From: Burkholderiales bacterium
GTDB taxonomy: Bacteria; Pseudomonadota; Gammaproteobacteria; Burkholderiales; Burkholderiaceae_C
DNA length: 64,000 nt
Assembly: GCA_029268225.1 (NCBI GenBank)
Contig: JAJUGJ010000006.1
Span: 62,001 to 126,000, forward strand
Reading direction: 5' to 3'
Under the pieces are notes generated by a model. The model did not search any database. It saw only the letters and a program-made list of their open reading frames with translations, and was not told the origin of the DNA. Position numbers and translations under genes: made by a program. Within the stretch, counting starts at the first letter, position 1. Every line of letters begins with the position of its first letter. Below, piece by piece: positions 43,871 to 52,800 of the stretch.

Positions 43871-45206
43871 TGGCCCTTAATTGATCTGTATTTCCTCGGT
43901 CGGATGCGATGCTGGCTAAAAATGGCAGCATGATGAAGAAGGGAATCATGTGCTTCTCAAACTCGTAGAATCCGTCGCCTAAAACCACGACCAAGGGTAG
44001 CGCAATGATGTAGGGGGCAATTATCCATGTCCAGCGCCCACGCAATGTTGCTGCGATTACTGTGGACAGGAAAAAATATATAAAACCAAAAGATCTTGTG
44101 ATGGTTTGTCTTGGCTTGAATTGTTGATCTGTGTTCTTGCTTGGTTGTTGCTGCAAATATTCCAGGCTGTAGTCTGATTTGAGGGCTACTGCATATGTGC
44201 TGAGTAAGTAGTGTTTTAGGACGCCATTTGAGAATAGCATTTCGGCAAATGATCTCAGCGTGATGTGTGTGTTTAAGTAGCTCTTGCCTTTGAGTTGCAT
44301 GATTTCCTTCCCTGTTGGCCAAAATGATGTGCCGACTAAGTCGATCTGAGCTTGTAATTGAACGTCCTGATGTGCTTTTAATATTTCTCTGTTTGCGTAA
44401 AAAAAGGCATGCCTTTGATTAAAGTTTGAGGCAGGCCATGATGCGACATCTAGAACGGCCCAGCCAATGCCGTTGTATGCTCTATTGAACGCGTTTGCGG
44501 TGACATCTGATGACTTGGCTGCAATATTTGCGCCCAAGCTTATTAACAGAAAAAGTGCGCCGATTAGTCGTTTTTTGATGGGTAGGGGTTTTCTTGTATT
44601 TTTGAGGAGTGTTAATCCCAATAGAAGTGGGAGAAACACAATCATCTGAGCTTTGGTATAAATAACGAAGGCTGCTGCCAGAATAAATATAAGAGGCTTT
44701 CCCTTGTCGAGCATTCTGATGTAGCCGTACAGCAACCACGCCATTGTCGGCAGCAGCGCTGCCTCTTCGTAAAAAGATGAAAATAATGGGGAGAAGCTAA
44801 TGGCGAAAAAGATCAGTGTGAGAATGGGGAGCGTTAGTCCTTGTTTTTGCTTGATTGTGAGAAGAATGCCGGATGTAAATATGGCTAACAGCGTTAGCGG
44901 GTATGCGATAATGGGCATGCAGCCCGTTTCTGTGAATAGGCTTGACAGTGAGATGGCTTTAACCGCCAAACCCATGGTCGATGAAGGCCATGATAGATTT
45001 AATTGAGGGCATACGCCATCAGGCGGTTGGGACCATGAAGGGATGTGGAAAAGACCCCCAATGGCTCGGTGATAGTCGCCATTGTTGGTCATCAGTGGGT
45101 TTTGAATTACCTGATAAATGAGCGTGATAAGCAGTATGATTGCTGTTGCAGTAATTGCTGATTTGCTTGTTAAGCTCGGTGTTCCTGATTTTTTGATCCC
45201 TTTCAT
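43860..45206 (-). CDS. Multi-helix membrane protein of unknown function
   Basis: A 448-residue inner-membrane protein with about ten hydrophobic helices. An early loop (NPLMTNNGDYHRAIGGLF) with acidic residue after the first helix and a large loop in the second half (about 240-350) recall GT-C-type glycosyltransferases such as the arabinosyl or mannosyl transferases, but I see no decisive motif. Codon use is AT-rich, unlike the flanking operons. It is 10 bases downstream of the frameshifted glycosyltransferase gene, so the pair was probably acquired together and may act on the same glycan. Confidence 0.7.
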   Translation of the reverse strand: MKGIKKSGTPSLTSKSAITATAIILLITLIYQVIQNPLMTNNGDYHRAIGGLFHIPSWSQPPDGVCPQLNLSWPSSTMGLAVKAISLSSLFTETGCMPIIAYPLTLLAIFTSGILLTIKQKQGLTLPILTLIFFAISFSPLFSSFYEEAALLPTMAWLLYGYIRMLDKGKPLIFILAAAFVIYTKAQMIVFLPLLLGLTLLKNTRKPLPIKKRLIGALFLLISLGANIAAKSSDVTANAFNRAYNGIGWAVLDVASWPASNFNQRHAFFYANREILKAHQDVQLQAQIDLVGTSFWPTGKEIMQLKGKSYLNTHITLRSFAEMLFSNGVLKHYLLSTYAVALKSDYSLEYLQQQPSKNTDQQFKPRQTITRSFGFIYFFLSTVIAATLRGRWTWIIAPYIIALPLVVVLGDGFYEFEKHMIPFFIMLPFLASIASDRGNTDQLRANGN

Positions 45207-45216
45207 TTTGTGATTT

Positions 45217-46136
45217 TTATGTCGATTGGTTGTGTGATTTAATTTGCGAGTACATTTTTTTTAAAAATCGTTTCAGCGTCCACTCTGATTCGATGTGGTT
45301 CTGGATTTCTGTTAGCTTTCCGGTTTGGATTTGAAAGTTTCGTCCGATGTTTGTGAGTAAGCCAAGCATGGCGTTACCGTCTGATTTGAGTCCGTTGCGG
45401 AAGTACTTGTTTCTTAATAATGCAGCATAAAGTTCGTGCTGAATAGAGCTTTGTACAGTTTGTGCTAATGGGCCTGTCGCAACACTTCTGAAGTGATAGT
45501 TGGCGAGATGGTCGTAGATGGATGCAATATCAAATTGCATTAAAAATCGAATATTGAAGTCCCAGTCCTCTAAGACTGTGAGCTCACGATCGTAGTACCC
45601 GATAGTTTCAATACAGTTCCGTCGGAATACGAATGAAATCGTGCTGAATTGATTTCTGGTAATAATATCCGCTATGTGCGTTGCGCTTTTGCTGTGATGT
45701 AGCGGTTGCTTGCTCGTTTGTTGGATATTATTCTCTCTGACGCATTCGTCCACTCTATAAGTCGAGCAAACTACACCACCAAATCTCTTTTTGATATCGC
45801 CATCAAGATAGCCGCACATGATGCTGTAGAAATTGGGCTCTACCGTATCATCATCGTCATGCAGGTGTATGTATTCAGAGGATGATTGTTTTATGCCTAT
45901 ATTGGCTGCTTCGGCAATTTCAACGTTCTGTGTGAGATGTATTGCCAAGCAGTCTAAGCAATTCTCTCTAGCGTAGGTGGCGATATCGTCTACGTGGCTA
46001 GATTGTCCGCCGTCATTGACTATGACCCAAAGCAGATCGCGAAATTGCTGTTTGATGAGGTCATCTGCGCATCTGCGCATCTGCGCAAAAAAATGGGGCG
46101 ATCCTTGGTTCTGGTTATTATTGCAATTTTCTTCAT
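45217..46136 (-). CDS. Family 2 glycosyltransferase, frame broken by an octanucleotide repeat (candidate phase-variable)
   Basis: A GT-A glycosyltransferase: VIVNDGG, then HLHDDDDTVEPNF (DXD) and VLEDWDFNIRFLMQ. In the open frame as it stands the protein would begin at 46161 with a nonsense N-terminus (MNPLLSLVYEEN) that lacks the first strand of the fold. The ATG at 46136 in another frame gives the correct family start, MKKIAIITRTKDRPIFLRRC, but runs into a stop soon after three copies of an 8-base repeat. Removing one copy joins the two parts exactly, giving RRCADDLIKQQFRDLLWVIV and a protein of about 303 residues. So the gene is off or altered in this sequence. AT-rich base use. Confidence 0.85.
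46063..46086. repeat. Three tandem copies of ATCTGCGC
   Basis: Perfect 8-base direct repeats (GCGCAGAT on the coding strand) at codon 18 or so of the glycosyltransferase, next to a run of seven A residues (46087-46093). Two copies restore the full reading frame; three break it. Loss or gain of one unit by slipped-strand pairing would switch the gene. Confidence 0.95.
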
Positions 46137-46278
46137 ATACCAATGACAGCAATGGATTCATGAAGATTATGCGATGCAGCTACAAAATGTTGCAGTGGTT
46201 TTTCGGACACCGGGGCGCTTTATGATAATTCTGTACTGTCGGCACCTAAATGAGGGGTGCTGGCTGCGTTACGGTTCG

Positions 46279-47307
46279 TCACATCAGGGTTGGCTGCGCT
46301 CGTTCATGTGAGATGCTCCGATATAACGCCTCAGACGACATCACGACACCATTTAACTCGCTCTTGAAAAACTCAATGTAGCCATCCAACGTACCCAAAA
46401 ACTGCTCAAGATCGTGAGCGTTGCGCACGTAGGGTGTATGACCTGGCTGCAATGATGGGCTGTGATACGTCAAACCCACATAGCGTTCGCCGCCTCGCAT
46501 CAAGCATCGCGTGGCACGTTTCAATTCATCGAGCGTGTAGCCTTCTGGTGTGATCTTGACACGTTCGAGCATGCCTGTTTTCGAGGCGATACCCGGCAGG
46601 CGCATCCGTCGCGCGGTCCGGGTCATCAGCAGTTTGTGCAGCCAGGGGCCTTGGTGGTGAAGCCAGCCTCCATACGCCGCCGTGGCGGGTTGCTCCATCA
46701 TGCGACGGCCCTTGGCGCTGAACCAGTACATTGACGTACCATGCGCCGCGAAGCTGGGACCGCCGTCCGCAGACATGTCGGTATAAGGCACAACGCTGGC
46801 ATCGATCGCATAGCCCAACTGGGCAATGATCTCTGCAGTATTCGGTCCCACGCCATACCTACCCGCTTTGAACACCTTTGGCGCCCGGCCAAAGTTGGCA
46901 GTGATGGCTTCCGTCAATTGACGCAGCTTTTCGAACTCCAGTTCTCGCGGCAGATTGCCAGCGTAGGAATTGAACGCATTCACGTCTTCTTCGTGTGGTG
47001 GAGACACCCATGGGTGAAGATGGGTGCCAATGTCGCAACGACCCTCATCTAGCAAAGGCTTGAGTACCGCGATTGCCGATGGGGTTGTCGCCACCGGCCA
47101 GTCTATGACGTACGTGGGCACGACACCGTGTTTGTCAAACACACGCTCGTGCGCCAAGGGTTGTGCGGCGATCGCCGTCACACTCACATTGCGTCGATCG
47201 AATGGTTTCGACCAGTCGAACTCCTCCTCGGTGTCAACGACGATGGTCAGTACCGGGCGTGTGGACTCAGGGAGGTGTATGGGAACGTGGGCCTGGAGAT
47301 TCAGCAT
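46279..47307 (-). CDS. Polysaccharide deacetylase-family protein (WalW-like)
   Basis: A 342-residue NodB-fold protein. The catalytic and metal region is IVVDTEEEFDW, and DIGTHLHPWVSPP carries the metal-binding His pair; KVFKAGRYGVG follows. Proteins of this kind are common in Burkholderiales surface-polysaccharide clusters, but their substrate is not established. No signal peptide is seen. It overlaps the ATP-grasp/phosphatase gene by 7 bases and is the last gene before the AT-rich islet. Confidence 0.85.
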   Translation of the reverse strand: MLNLQAHVPIHLPESTRPVLTIVVDTEEEFDWSKPFDRRNVSVTAIAAQPLAHERVFDKHGVVPTYVIDWPVATTPSAIAVLKPLLDEGRCDIGTHLHPWVSPPHEEDVNAFNSYAGNLPRELEFEKLRQLTEAITANFGRAPKVFKAGRYGVGPNTAEIIAQLGYAIDASVVPYTDMSADGGPSFAAHGTSMYWFSAKGRRMMEQPATAAYGGWLHHQGPWLHKLLMTRTARRMRLPGIASKTGMLERVKITPEGYTLDELKRATRCLMRGGERYVGLTYHSPSLQPGHTPYVRNAHDLEQFLGTLDGYIEFFKSELNGVVMSSEALYRSISHERAQPTLM

Positions 47308-49010
47308 GTGGATCCACCGGCACCGTGTTGAGCCTGACGTGCCTTTTCAAGCAATGTCGGCAGGCAAGCGTCAATGCGGTGATAGGTTTGCAGGAATGTG
47401 CGTAGGTCTTTGCCATCGGGGTCTGGGATCTGTCGGTCGGACGTAGATCCCAAGTCCCCCAGGTATACCAACCGCGGCGCGAGGTCTGGATAACGCTCGG
47501 TCACCGCTTGTTGATTGATGTCATCGAAAATCACGATCCAGTCTTGCTGCCTGAGCAGTGGCTCAAAGGCGTGCTTGGATAGGTGTGTGCTCAGGTCCAC
47601 ACCGTGCTGATGTGCCGCTTGTTGGGCCACCAACGGTGCCGGGCGAGGGTTGCGTGGGAGCATGCCCGCAGAGTCAATGTCCACGTTCATCGCTGCTTGG
47701 GCAATCAGTTGACGCGCTTTTTTCTCTGCATATGAACTGCGACAGATGTTGCCTTGACACAGAAAGAGCACGCGAGGAATGCGATCACTGGGCAGTGGGG
47801 GTAGGGCGCGTGGGCGCCCGTGACGTGAGCCTCTCAGCTTATCCAACAACGTTGTGAACAACTGCTGAAACTCGACGCGCGCTGGCCCCGCGTCGTCCCA
47901 TACCCAGGTGTCATGCCGCTCTCGATTGACCAGGACGCGCAGCAATCCGCTTGTCCAGCGTAGCGCGTGTCCGATCCTGGCTACAGGACGCGCTTGCAAG
48001 GCGCGGTTCGCCATCCGGAACTGCCAGAGGTCCGACATGAAGTTGCGTGCGTAGCGCGGTGTGGGGTAGGGGGCCGCTGGGGTGCGTTGGCCCAGTACCA
48101 GCAACTGATAGAGGCGGTACGGGAAGTCAACACCCCATGCGACAGGCAGGGGAAGAGAGCCCCAGGGGCGCGCATTGACTTCCAGCAGATGCCATTGACC
48201 TGAGTTTTGATCTACCTTGAACTCGAACATGGCCAGGCCCGTGTATTCAACGGCAGAAACCATGCGTTGAACAGCAGCCAGCCGCTCCGGGTCAAGCGGC
48301 ATGCTTTTGCGATAAAAGCTGCTGCCTGACACTTCGTGCGCCCTCTGATGCTCGAATGCCTGTAGCACCTCGCCGTGATCGCACAGCACCGAAACGCCCA
48401 CACCCACCCCGGGAACGAGATGCTCGAAAAACACCTCCTCGTCCGCAGGTTGATGCTGCCGCAGCCATTGCGTCAACTCCGCTGCACTCTTCACAATCTT
48501 GACCTGTGTGCGGACGTACAAGTCTGGCCAGTTGTAGGACTTGCGGTACTTCGCCACCAGAGGATAGTCTGTTGGCAGCGGGGCAAGCCTCTTGTAAAGA
48601 TGTGCTTGCGCTACCGGGACCTTGCACTGCGTTGCCAAGGCACGCGTTTGAATTTTGTCAAAAAAGGCTGCGAGGGCGCGTTCATCCGGAATGGCCAGTC
48701 GAGTGGCCTGAGGGAGTTCGTGTTGGTGTCGAATCAGAGGCAGCAGGCTGCGCTCCTCACAAGGCAACACGAGCGCGAACTGCTCGGTCTCCAGCAGCGC
48801 TCGCACGGCTTGCAGCCACTCATGGCCCTCGCCTAAGTAATAAGGCAGGATATGAACTTGCGTGATGTAGCGTGACGCCAAAGCCGGCGAGGTCCAAGTG
48901 TTCGGCGCGACATGAACCTCCAGGCCCTTGCGCCCCAGAGAGCGCACACATGCCAGGAAACTTCGCGTGTCATCGCCAATGACCAAGACCTTCTTTGCTG
49001 CGTGCGCCAT
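47301..49010 (-). CDS. ATP-grasp ligase fused to low-molecular-weight tyrosine phosphatase
   Basis: A 569-residue two-domain protein. Residues about 1-390 are an ATP-grasp enzyme like carbamoyl-phosphate synthase-type ligases: VLVIGDDTRSFLACVRSLG, YPLVAKYRKSYNWPD, EEVFFEHLVPGVGVGVSVL and MFEFKVDQNSGQWHLLEVNARPWGS with the metal-binding Glu and Asn. Residues about 408-560 are a complete LMW-PTP with CQGNICRSSYAEKKAR and DPDGKD. Such a fusion suggests a ligase whose product or partner is controlled by dephosphorylation, or a phosphatase acting on a phospho-intermediate. The two domains are well known singly; the fusion is uncommon. Confidence 0.88.
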   Translation of the reverse strand: MAHAAKKVLVIGDDTRSFLACVRSLGRKGLEVHVAPNTWTSPALASRYITQVHILPYYLGEGHEWLQAVRALLETEQFALVLPCEERSLLPLIRHQHELPQATRLAIPDERALAAFFDKIQTRALATQCKVPVAQAHLYKRLAPLPTDYPLVAKYRKSYNWPDLYVRTQVKIVKSAAELTQWLRQHQPADEEVFFEHLVPGVGVGVSVLCDHGEVLQAFEHQRAHEVSGSSFYRKSMPLDPERLAAVQRMVSAVEYTGLAMFEFKVDQNSGQWHLLEVNARPWGSLPLPVAWGVDFPYRLYQLLVLGQRTPAAPYPTPRYARNFMSDLWQFRMANRALQARPVARIGHALRWTSGLLRVLVNRERHDTWVWDDAGPARVEFQQLFTTLLDKLRGSRHGRPRALPPLPSDRIPRVLFLCQGNICRSSYAEKKARQLIAQAAMNVDIDSAGMLPRNPRPAPLVAQQAAHQHGVDLSTHLSKHAFEPLLRQQDWIVIFDDINQQAVTERYPDLAPRLVYLGDLGSTSDRQIPDPDGKDLRTFLQTYHRIDACLPTLLEKARQAQHGAGGSTC

Positions 49011-49014
49011 GCAA

Positions 49015-49994
49015 TTACCGGAACGGGGAGAGAACGGACATCAGAGATTTGACCTGAAGCCAGACGCAGTAGAGCGCCCATTTCCAGGTGAACTTGGCAC
49101 CCAGCGCTTGTAACGCCAGAAGCCTTGCGCTTGTGTGACGCCCATTTTGACTGCAATGCTCGGACAGGTGACGCAGCAGGTCTCCTTCGTGCTTCAGGCT
49201 CAGGCGGACAATGTAAGGGTTGGATACCGACATGGCAATGTGACGGCTCACCATCGCGGCCATCAACCACCGATCAGCGGGGGGGATGGTCATTGACACA
49301 TTGTTCTGCTTGCTGCGGTCGGGGGCGTGGTGCTGAGCGGTCACATGGGGGCTGTAGGCCACCAGTCTGGCACGATCGACACATCGCCAGAAGAGGTCAC
49401 GGTCCTCTTCATAGTTGACACTTTCCCAGAATCCCCCAACCTGCAGTAACAGTGTGCGACGAAGCAGCAGCATATTGAGGTGTGCAAAGCCTCCGGACCG
49501 ACACAACTGTTCCGCCGTGATCTGGTGGCATCCGTTGGTGAGCGTGGGCATCTCTGGAAGGTGCGCAGAGAGCCCGGGCAACCAGTCCTCCCGCACGGCC
49601 CCATCCGAATACACGACGCGCTGATTGCTGATGTAGAGATCCAGATCAGGGTGTGCCGTAAACGCCGAAACGGCACGACGCAGATGATCCGCATCAATCC
49701 AAAGATCGTCGTCATCGCAAAAGGCAACGAGTTCGCCTTGCGCACACTGGATGGCTTGATTGCGTGAGGCTGAAGGGCCTTGTCCCCGCTGCCCATCTTG
49801 CCCTTGCAGAACCAGGCGAAAGCGCTCGTCCAGTTCGCGCCATAAGTCACCGTAACGTGCACGGGCGCTTGCCGATGATCCGTCGTCCAGCACGATCACG
49901 TCCAAGGCTTGATGGGTTTGTGCCTTCAACGCCAGCAAGGTTGCACGGAGCAACTCCGGCCGATTACGGGTGGCCACAACAACTGAGACGAGCA
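49015..49994 (-). CDS. Family 2 glycosyltransferase
   Basis: A 326-residue GT-A enzyme opening MLVSVVVATRNRPELLRATL, with VLDDGSS, AFCDDDDLWIDAD (DXD) and NYEEDRDLFWRCVD. It starts at ATG 49994 and ends 4 bases before the ATP-grasp gene. It is one of five family 2 transferases in the minus-strand operon. The sugar is unknown. Confidence 0.88.
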
Positions 49995-50003
49995 TAGTCC
50001 TCC

Positions 50004-50981
50004 TCAACGCCTCGTGTTCCAGGCACGACCCAGCGGCCGCAGCGCACGGATCCAAAGAGGGACAGTGCGGTCGAGCACAGGCCGTCCACCGCGACCGCTC
50101 AATCCATCTGCCAACCCCAGCATGCAGGCATTTGCCTTCTCAGGTTGCCCTTGCGCAAATAGCTTCTCGGCCATCACCAGAGAGCGATCGATGTAGCGCA
50201 GTCTCAGACCTCGTCGATATCCAGGGGGCACGTGCTTGAGTGCAAAGAAGATCGCATTGCGCGTCATCAGGTAGAAGAAGTAAGGGGGGCGCTGGTACAT
50301 GTCTCCGTCAAAACAAGCATGTTCGACGACAGCGCTCAAGACGATGTGTGTCCGCCATCCAGCTTTCCTGAGTCGCACACCCAAGTCGTCATCCTCGTAA
50401 TAGGCGAACATCTGCTCGTCCAACATGCCGACTTGCCGCAGCGCCTCCACCTTTAACATCAAGGCTGTTCCCACGGCCCATATTTCATCAGGATGGTCCA
50501 CTAGTAAACGCTGTGCCTCATGAAGCGTTCGAGCTCTGACTGTGTCAATCAGTCGCCAATCATGAATTGCGCCACAGAAGTCAATAATCTCTCGCTTGCC
50601 AAGGCGTGCGATCACCGGCGATGCCGCACCGCAGCGAGGATCCGCGCTCATTTCGCGAATCAAGTCGCCAATTGCGTGAAGGTCAATAACGGTGTCGTTG
50701 TTAAGCAGGAAAACGTAGTCGTATCCGTGTGACAGAGCATGGCGAATATTGAGGTTCTGCCCGCCGGTAAAGCCTGTGTTCACTTGATTTGTCACCAGTG
50801 CCACGTCACTCGGGAGGCAGGCTTTCAGCATCGCCACTTGCGATGCTCCTGAGCCGTTGTCCACCACACGTATATCACATTGCAGGTTGGTGGGGATGAC
50901 GGAGCTTTTGACCGATTGGACGCACTCTAAGGTTTTGTCTGCGCTCTTCCAATTCAGAATACTAATGAGTACTTTTGTCAT
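50004..50981 (-). CDS. Family 2 glycosyltransferase (rhamnosyltransferase-like)
   Basis: A 325-residue GT-A enzyme of the WcaE/rhamnosyltransferase-like group: VLISILNWKSADKTLECV, VVDNGSGASQ, FLLNNDTVID (donor site), and MFAYYEDDDLGVRLRKAGW. ATG 50981 overlaps the next upstream stop by 4 bases (ATGA), favouring it over a codon six residues earlier. It resembles the following transferase (50978-51931), suggesting gene duplication. Confidence 0.9.
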   Translation of the reverse strand: MTKVLISILNWKSADKTLECVQSVKSSVIPTNLQCDIRVVDNGSGASQVAMLKACLPSDVALVTNQVNTGFTGGQNLNIRHALSHGYDYVFLLNNDTVIDLHAIGDLIREMSADPRCGAASPVIARLGKREIIDFCGAIHDWRLIDTVRARTLHEAQRLLVDHPDEIWAVGTALMLKVEALRQVGMLDEQMFAYYEDDDLGVRLRKAGWRTHIVLSAVVEHACFDGDMYQRPPYFFYLMTRNAIFFALKHVPPGYRRGLRLRYIDRSLVMAEKLFAQGQPEKANACMLGLADGLSGRGGRPVLDRTVPLWIRALRPLGRAWNTRR

Positions 50982-51931
50982 GCTACGGCCAGTAGGCATT
51001 CAATAATAATTTTTTGATGGGTGCGGAGCGTTTTTTGAGCTGCGAATGCGCCAGTTTTGCCGACCAATCCATCCCACATGCCCTGCTTGATGGCCACTTG
51101 CTCGGCAACTCTTCCTGATAATTTATTTATCTGGTTATTTGCCAGCTTCGCATTCCAGCGAATCAGGTGCATTAACTTAATCCAACTAACATACTTTCGC
51201 CACATCAGGATGGCATTTCGCTGTGTGTAGTAGTAGTAATGAGGCTTGCGTGGATGTGGAGGGGACTCATGTTGAATGCTGGCCTCCCATACCACCTGAT
51301 TCTTCAGTTTGTGCTGAAGGCATCGCAAGGAGTAATCGGTGTCCTCTGTGTAGGCAAAGAGCTTGTCATCGAGCAGACCAACGGTCTCGATGGTGCTGCG
51401 TTTCAACAGCAGTGCAGTGCCCCACAAGATGACCTTGTGGGGTTCAGCCTCTTGCATGTGCATGGCCTGCTGCAGGTCCGGGTACTCGACCACGCCAGTT
51501 CCGGTGGCGTTGAGCAAGCTGAGCGCATGTTGAACCGAATGAGGCGCTGCTTTGTCTCGGATCACCGGACTGACAGCGCCGATCTCGGGGTCGGTCTCCA
51601 AGGCATCCAACAGCCGCGGCAGGCAGCCAGGCTCGACGCAGGCATCGTTGTTCAGCAGCCAGACATAATCGAATCCGTGCTGCATGGCGTGCTGCATCAC
51701 CAGATTGTGCCCGCCAGCAAAGCCCAGGTTTACCTCAGACTTCATCAAGGTGATGCCATGCAGGTGTGACAAGACCTGAACCGAGTCATCGACTGATCCG
51801 TTGTCCAGCACGATGATCGAAACGTCCATATTGTCCAGCCCGCCCAGAGATTGGATGCACGCCAGCGTCTCTTGGACGTTGTTCCAATTCAGGATACTGA
51901 TGCAGATTCGTTTGCGATGCTGGTTCACCAT
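50978..51931 (-). CDS. Family 2 glycosyltransferase (rhamnosyltransferase-like)
   Basis: A 317-residue GT-A enzyme: RICISILNWNNVQETLACI, VLDNGSVDDSV, WLLNNDACVEPG, and LFAYTEDTDYSLRCLQHK. It is clearly a paralogue of the neighbouring transferase, with the same motif order and spacing. ATG 51931 overlaps the preceding gene by 7 bases and is preferred to the much longer open frame, which lies in the upstream gene. Sequence near 51000-51250 is a little more AT-rich than the average here. Confidence 0.9.
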   Translation of the reverse strand: MVNQHRKRICISILNWNNVQETLACIQSLGGLDNMDVSIIVLDNGSVDDSVQVLSHLHGITLMKSEVNLGFAGGHNLVMQHAMQHGFDYVWLLNNDACVEPGCLPRLLDALETDPEIGAVSPVIRDKAAPHSVQHALSLLNATGTGVVEYPDLQQAMHMQEAEPHKVILWGTALLLKRSTIETVGLLDDKLFAYTEDTDYSLRCLQHKLKNQVVWEASIQHESPPHPRKPHYYYYTQRNAILMWRKYVSWIKLMHLIRWNAKLANNQINKLSGRVAEQVAIKQGMWDGLVGKTGAFAAQKTLRTHQKIIIECLLAVA

Positions 51932-52800
51932 ACCTTGCGAATCATCCTCTTGAGCAGGCCGGCCGACATGAACCCTAGCTGCGCGGGGCTCAGGTGGCCA
52001 TGTCGTTGCAGCCATTTCAGATTGGCCATCGTGTAGGCAGCGTTATCCTTGATTTTGTAGAGGTTGGCACCCGGCGGCAGACCATAGCGAATCTCCCCGT
52101 CATACCGATGCAAATGGCGATGGGGTACAAGGTAGTCACGCCACTGGACTGAGTTGATGTGTCCCCAGTTGTGGGAGTGCTGGTCGTTTTGCCTGCGAAT
52201 GTCGATGCGCTTCTGGGTTTGCTGATCAGATCTGAACTGGAAGTGATGGATCAAGAATTGCTGCGATGCCGACTTCAATCCACCGACCCTTTGCTTGACT
52301 GCATCGGCTGTGAGCGTGGTGTCGGGCGCATAGCGGAACACGCGTGGCTCACCGTAGTTGACCAGGTAATGGCAACGTTGCTCAATCGCCGGTTTGGCGG
52401 GGTCGAATGTGTAGCTTGCGTCGGCGTCGGTGAGGTAGAACTGAGCTGATTTGCACTCGACGAAGTTGGCTCCTTCACCTTCCGCCATGGTCAGGATCGG
52501 CAGGAGAGGTTCTGCATAAACCTCATCGGCATCCAGAATGGCAAACCAGTCACCCTCTTGCATCAGGTGGCGATGTCGATAGACCGTTTCAAACTTCAGG
52601 TTGTCGCTGAACGGGGTGGGCAGCGCATTCACGCTGAGCTTGGCACTGGCGTAACCCTTGGCAATCTGGGCTGTTTCGTCTGTTGATCCATTGTCAAAAA
52701 CGAAGATGTGCGTGAAGCCACCGAAGCGAATCAGAGACTCCAAGGTTTGCCCAATGATGTCCGCTTCGTTTTTCACCAGCATGAAGCCATAGATGTTCAT
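51925..52800 (-). CDS. Family 2 glycosyltransferase (YibD/Glyco_tranf_2_4-like)
   Basis: A 291-residue transferase-like protein opening MNIYGFMLVKNEADIIGQTL with FDNGSTDETAQ and WFAILDADEVYA (DXD). The C-terminal half (HHFQFRSDQQTQKRI and further) is His-, Arg- and Gln-rich, as in the glycosyltransferase group of family 2 type 4. It begins at ATG 52800, inside the stop of the flippase gene, and overlaps the next gene by 7 bases. Confidence 0.88.
   Translation of the reverse strand: MNIYGFMLVKNEADIIGQTLESLIRFGGFTHIFVFDNGSTDETAQIAKGYASAKLSVNALPTPFSDNLKFETVYRHRHLMQEGDWFAILDADEVYAEPLLPILTMAEGEGANFVECKSAQFYLTDADASYTFDPAKPAIEQRCHYLVNYGEPRVFRYAPDTTLTADAVKQRVGGLKSASQQFLIHHFQFRSDQQTQKRIDIRRQNDQHSHNWGHINSVQWRDYLVPHRHLHRYDGEIRYGLPPGANLYKIKDNAAYTMANLKWLQRHGHLSPAQLGFMSAGLLKRMIRKVW

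Larger units (their letters stand above)
43839..46230. other. AT-rich islet, probable horizontal acquisition
   Basis: By eye this stretch is around 40% GC with many runs such as GAAAATAATGG, against roughly 60-65% in its surroundings. It holds two minus-strand genes (membrane protein and frameshifted glycosyltransferase). No transposase, integrase or terminal repeat is visible. It separates the plus-strand XrtA operon from the minus-strand polysaccharide operon. Confidence 0.8.

Noticed and set aside
43839..46230. Insertion sequence or prophage at the AT-rich islet
   Set aside because: No transposase, integrase, terminal inverted repeats or target duplication could be seen.
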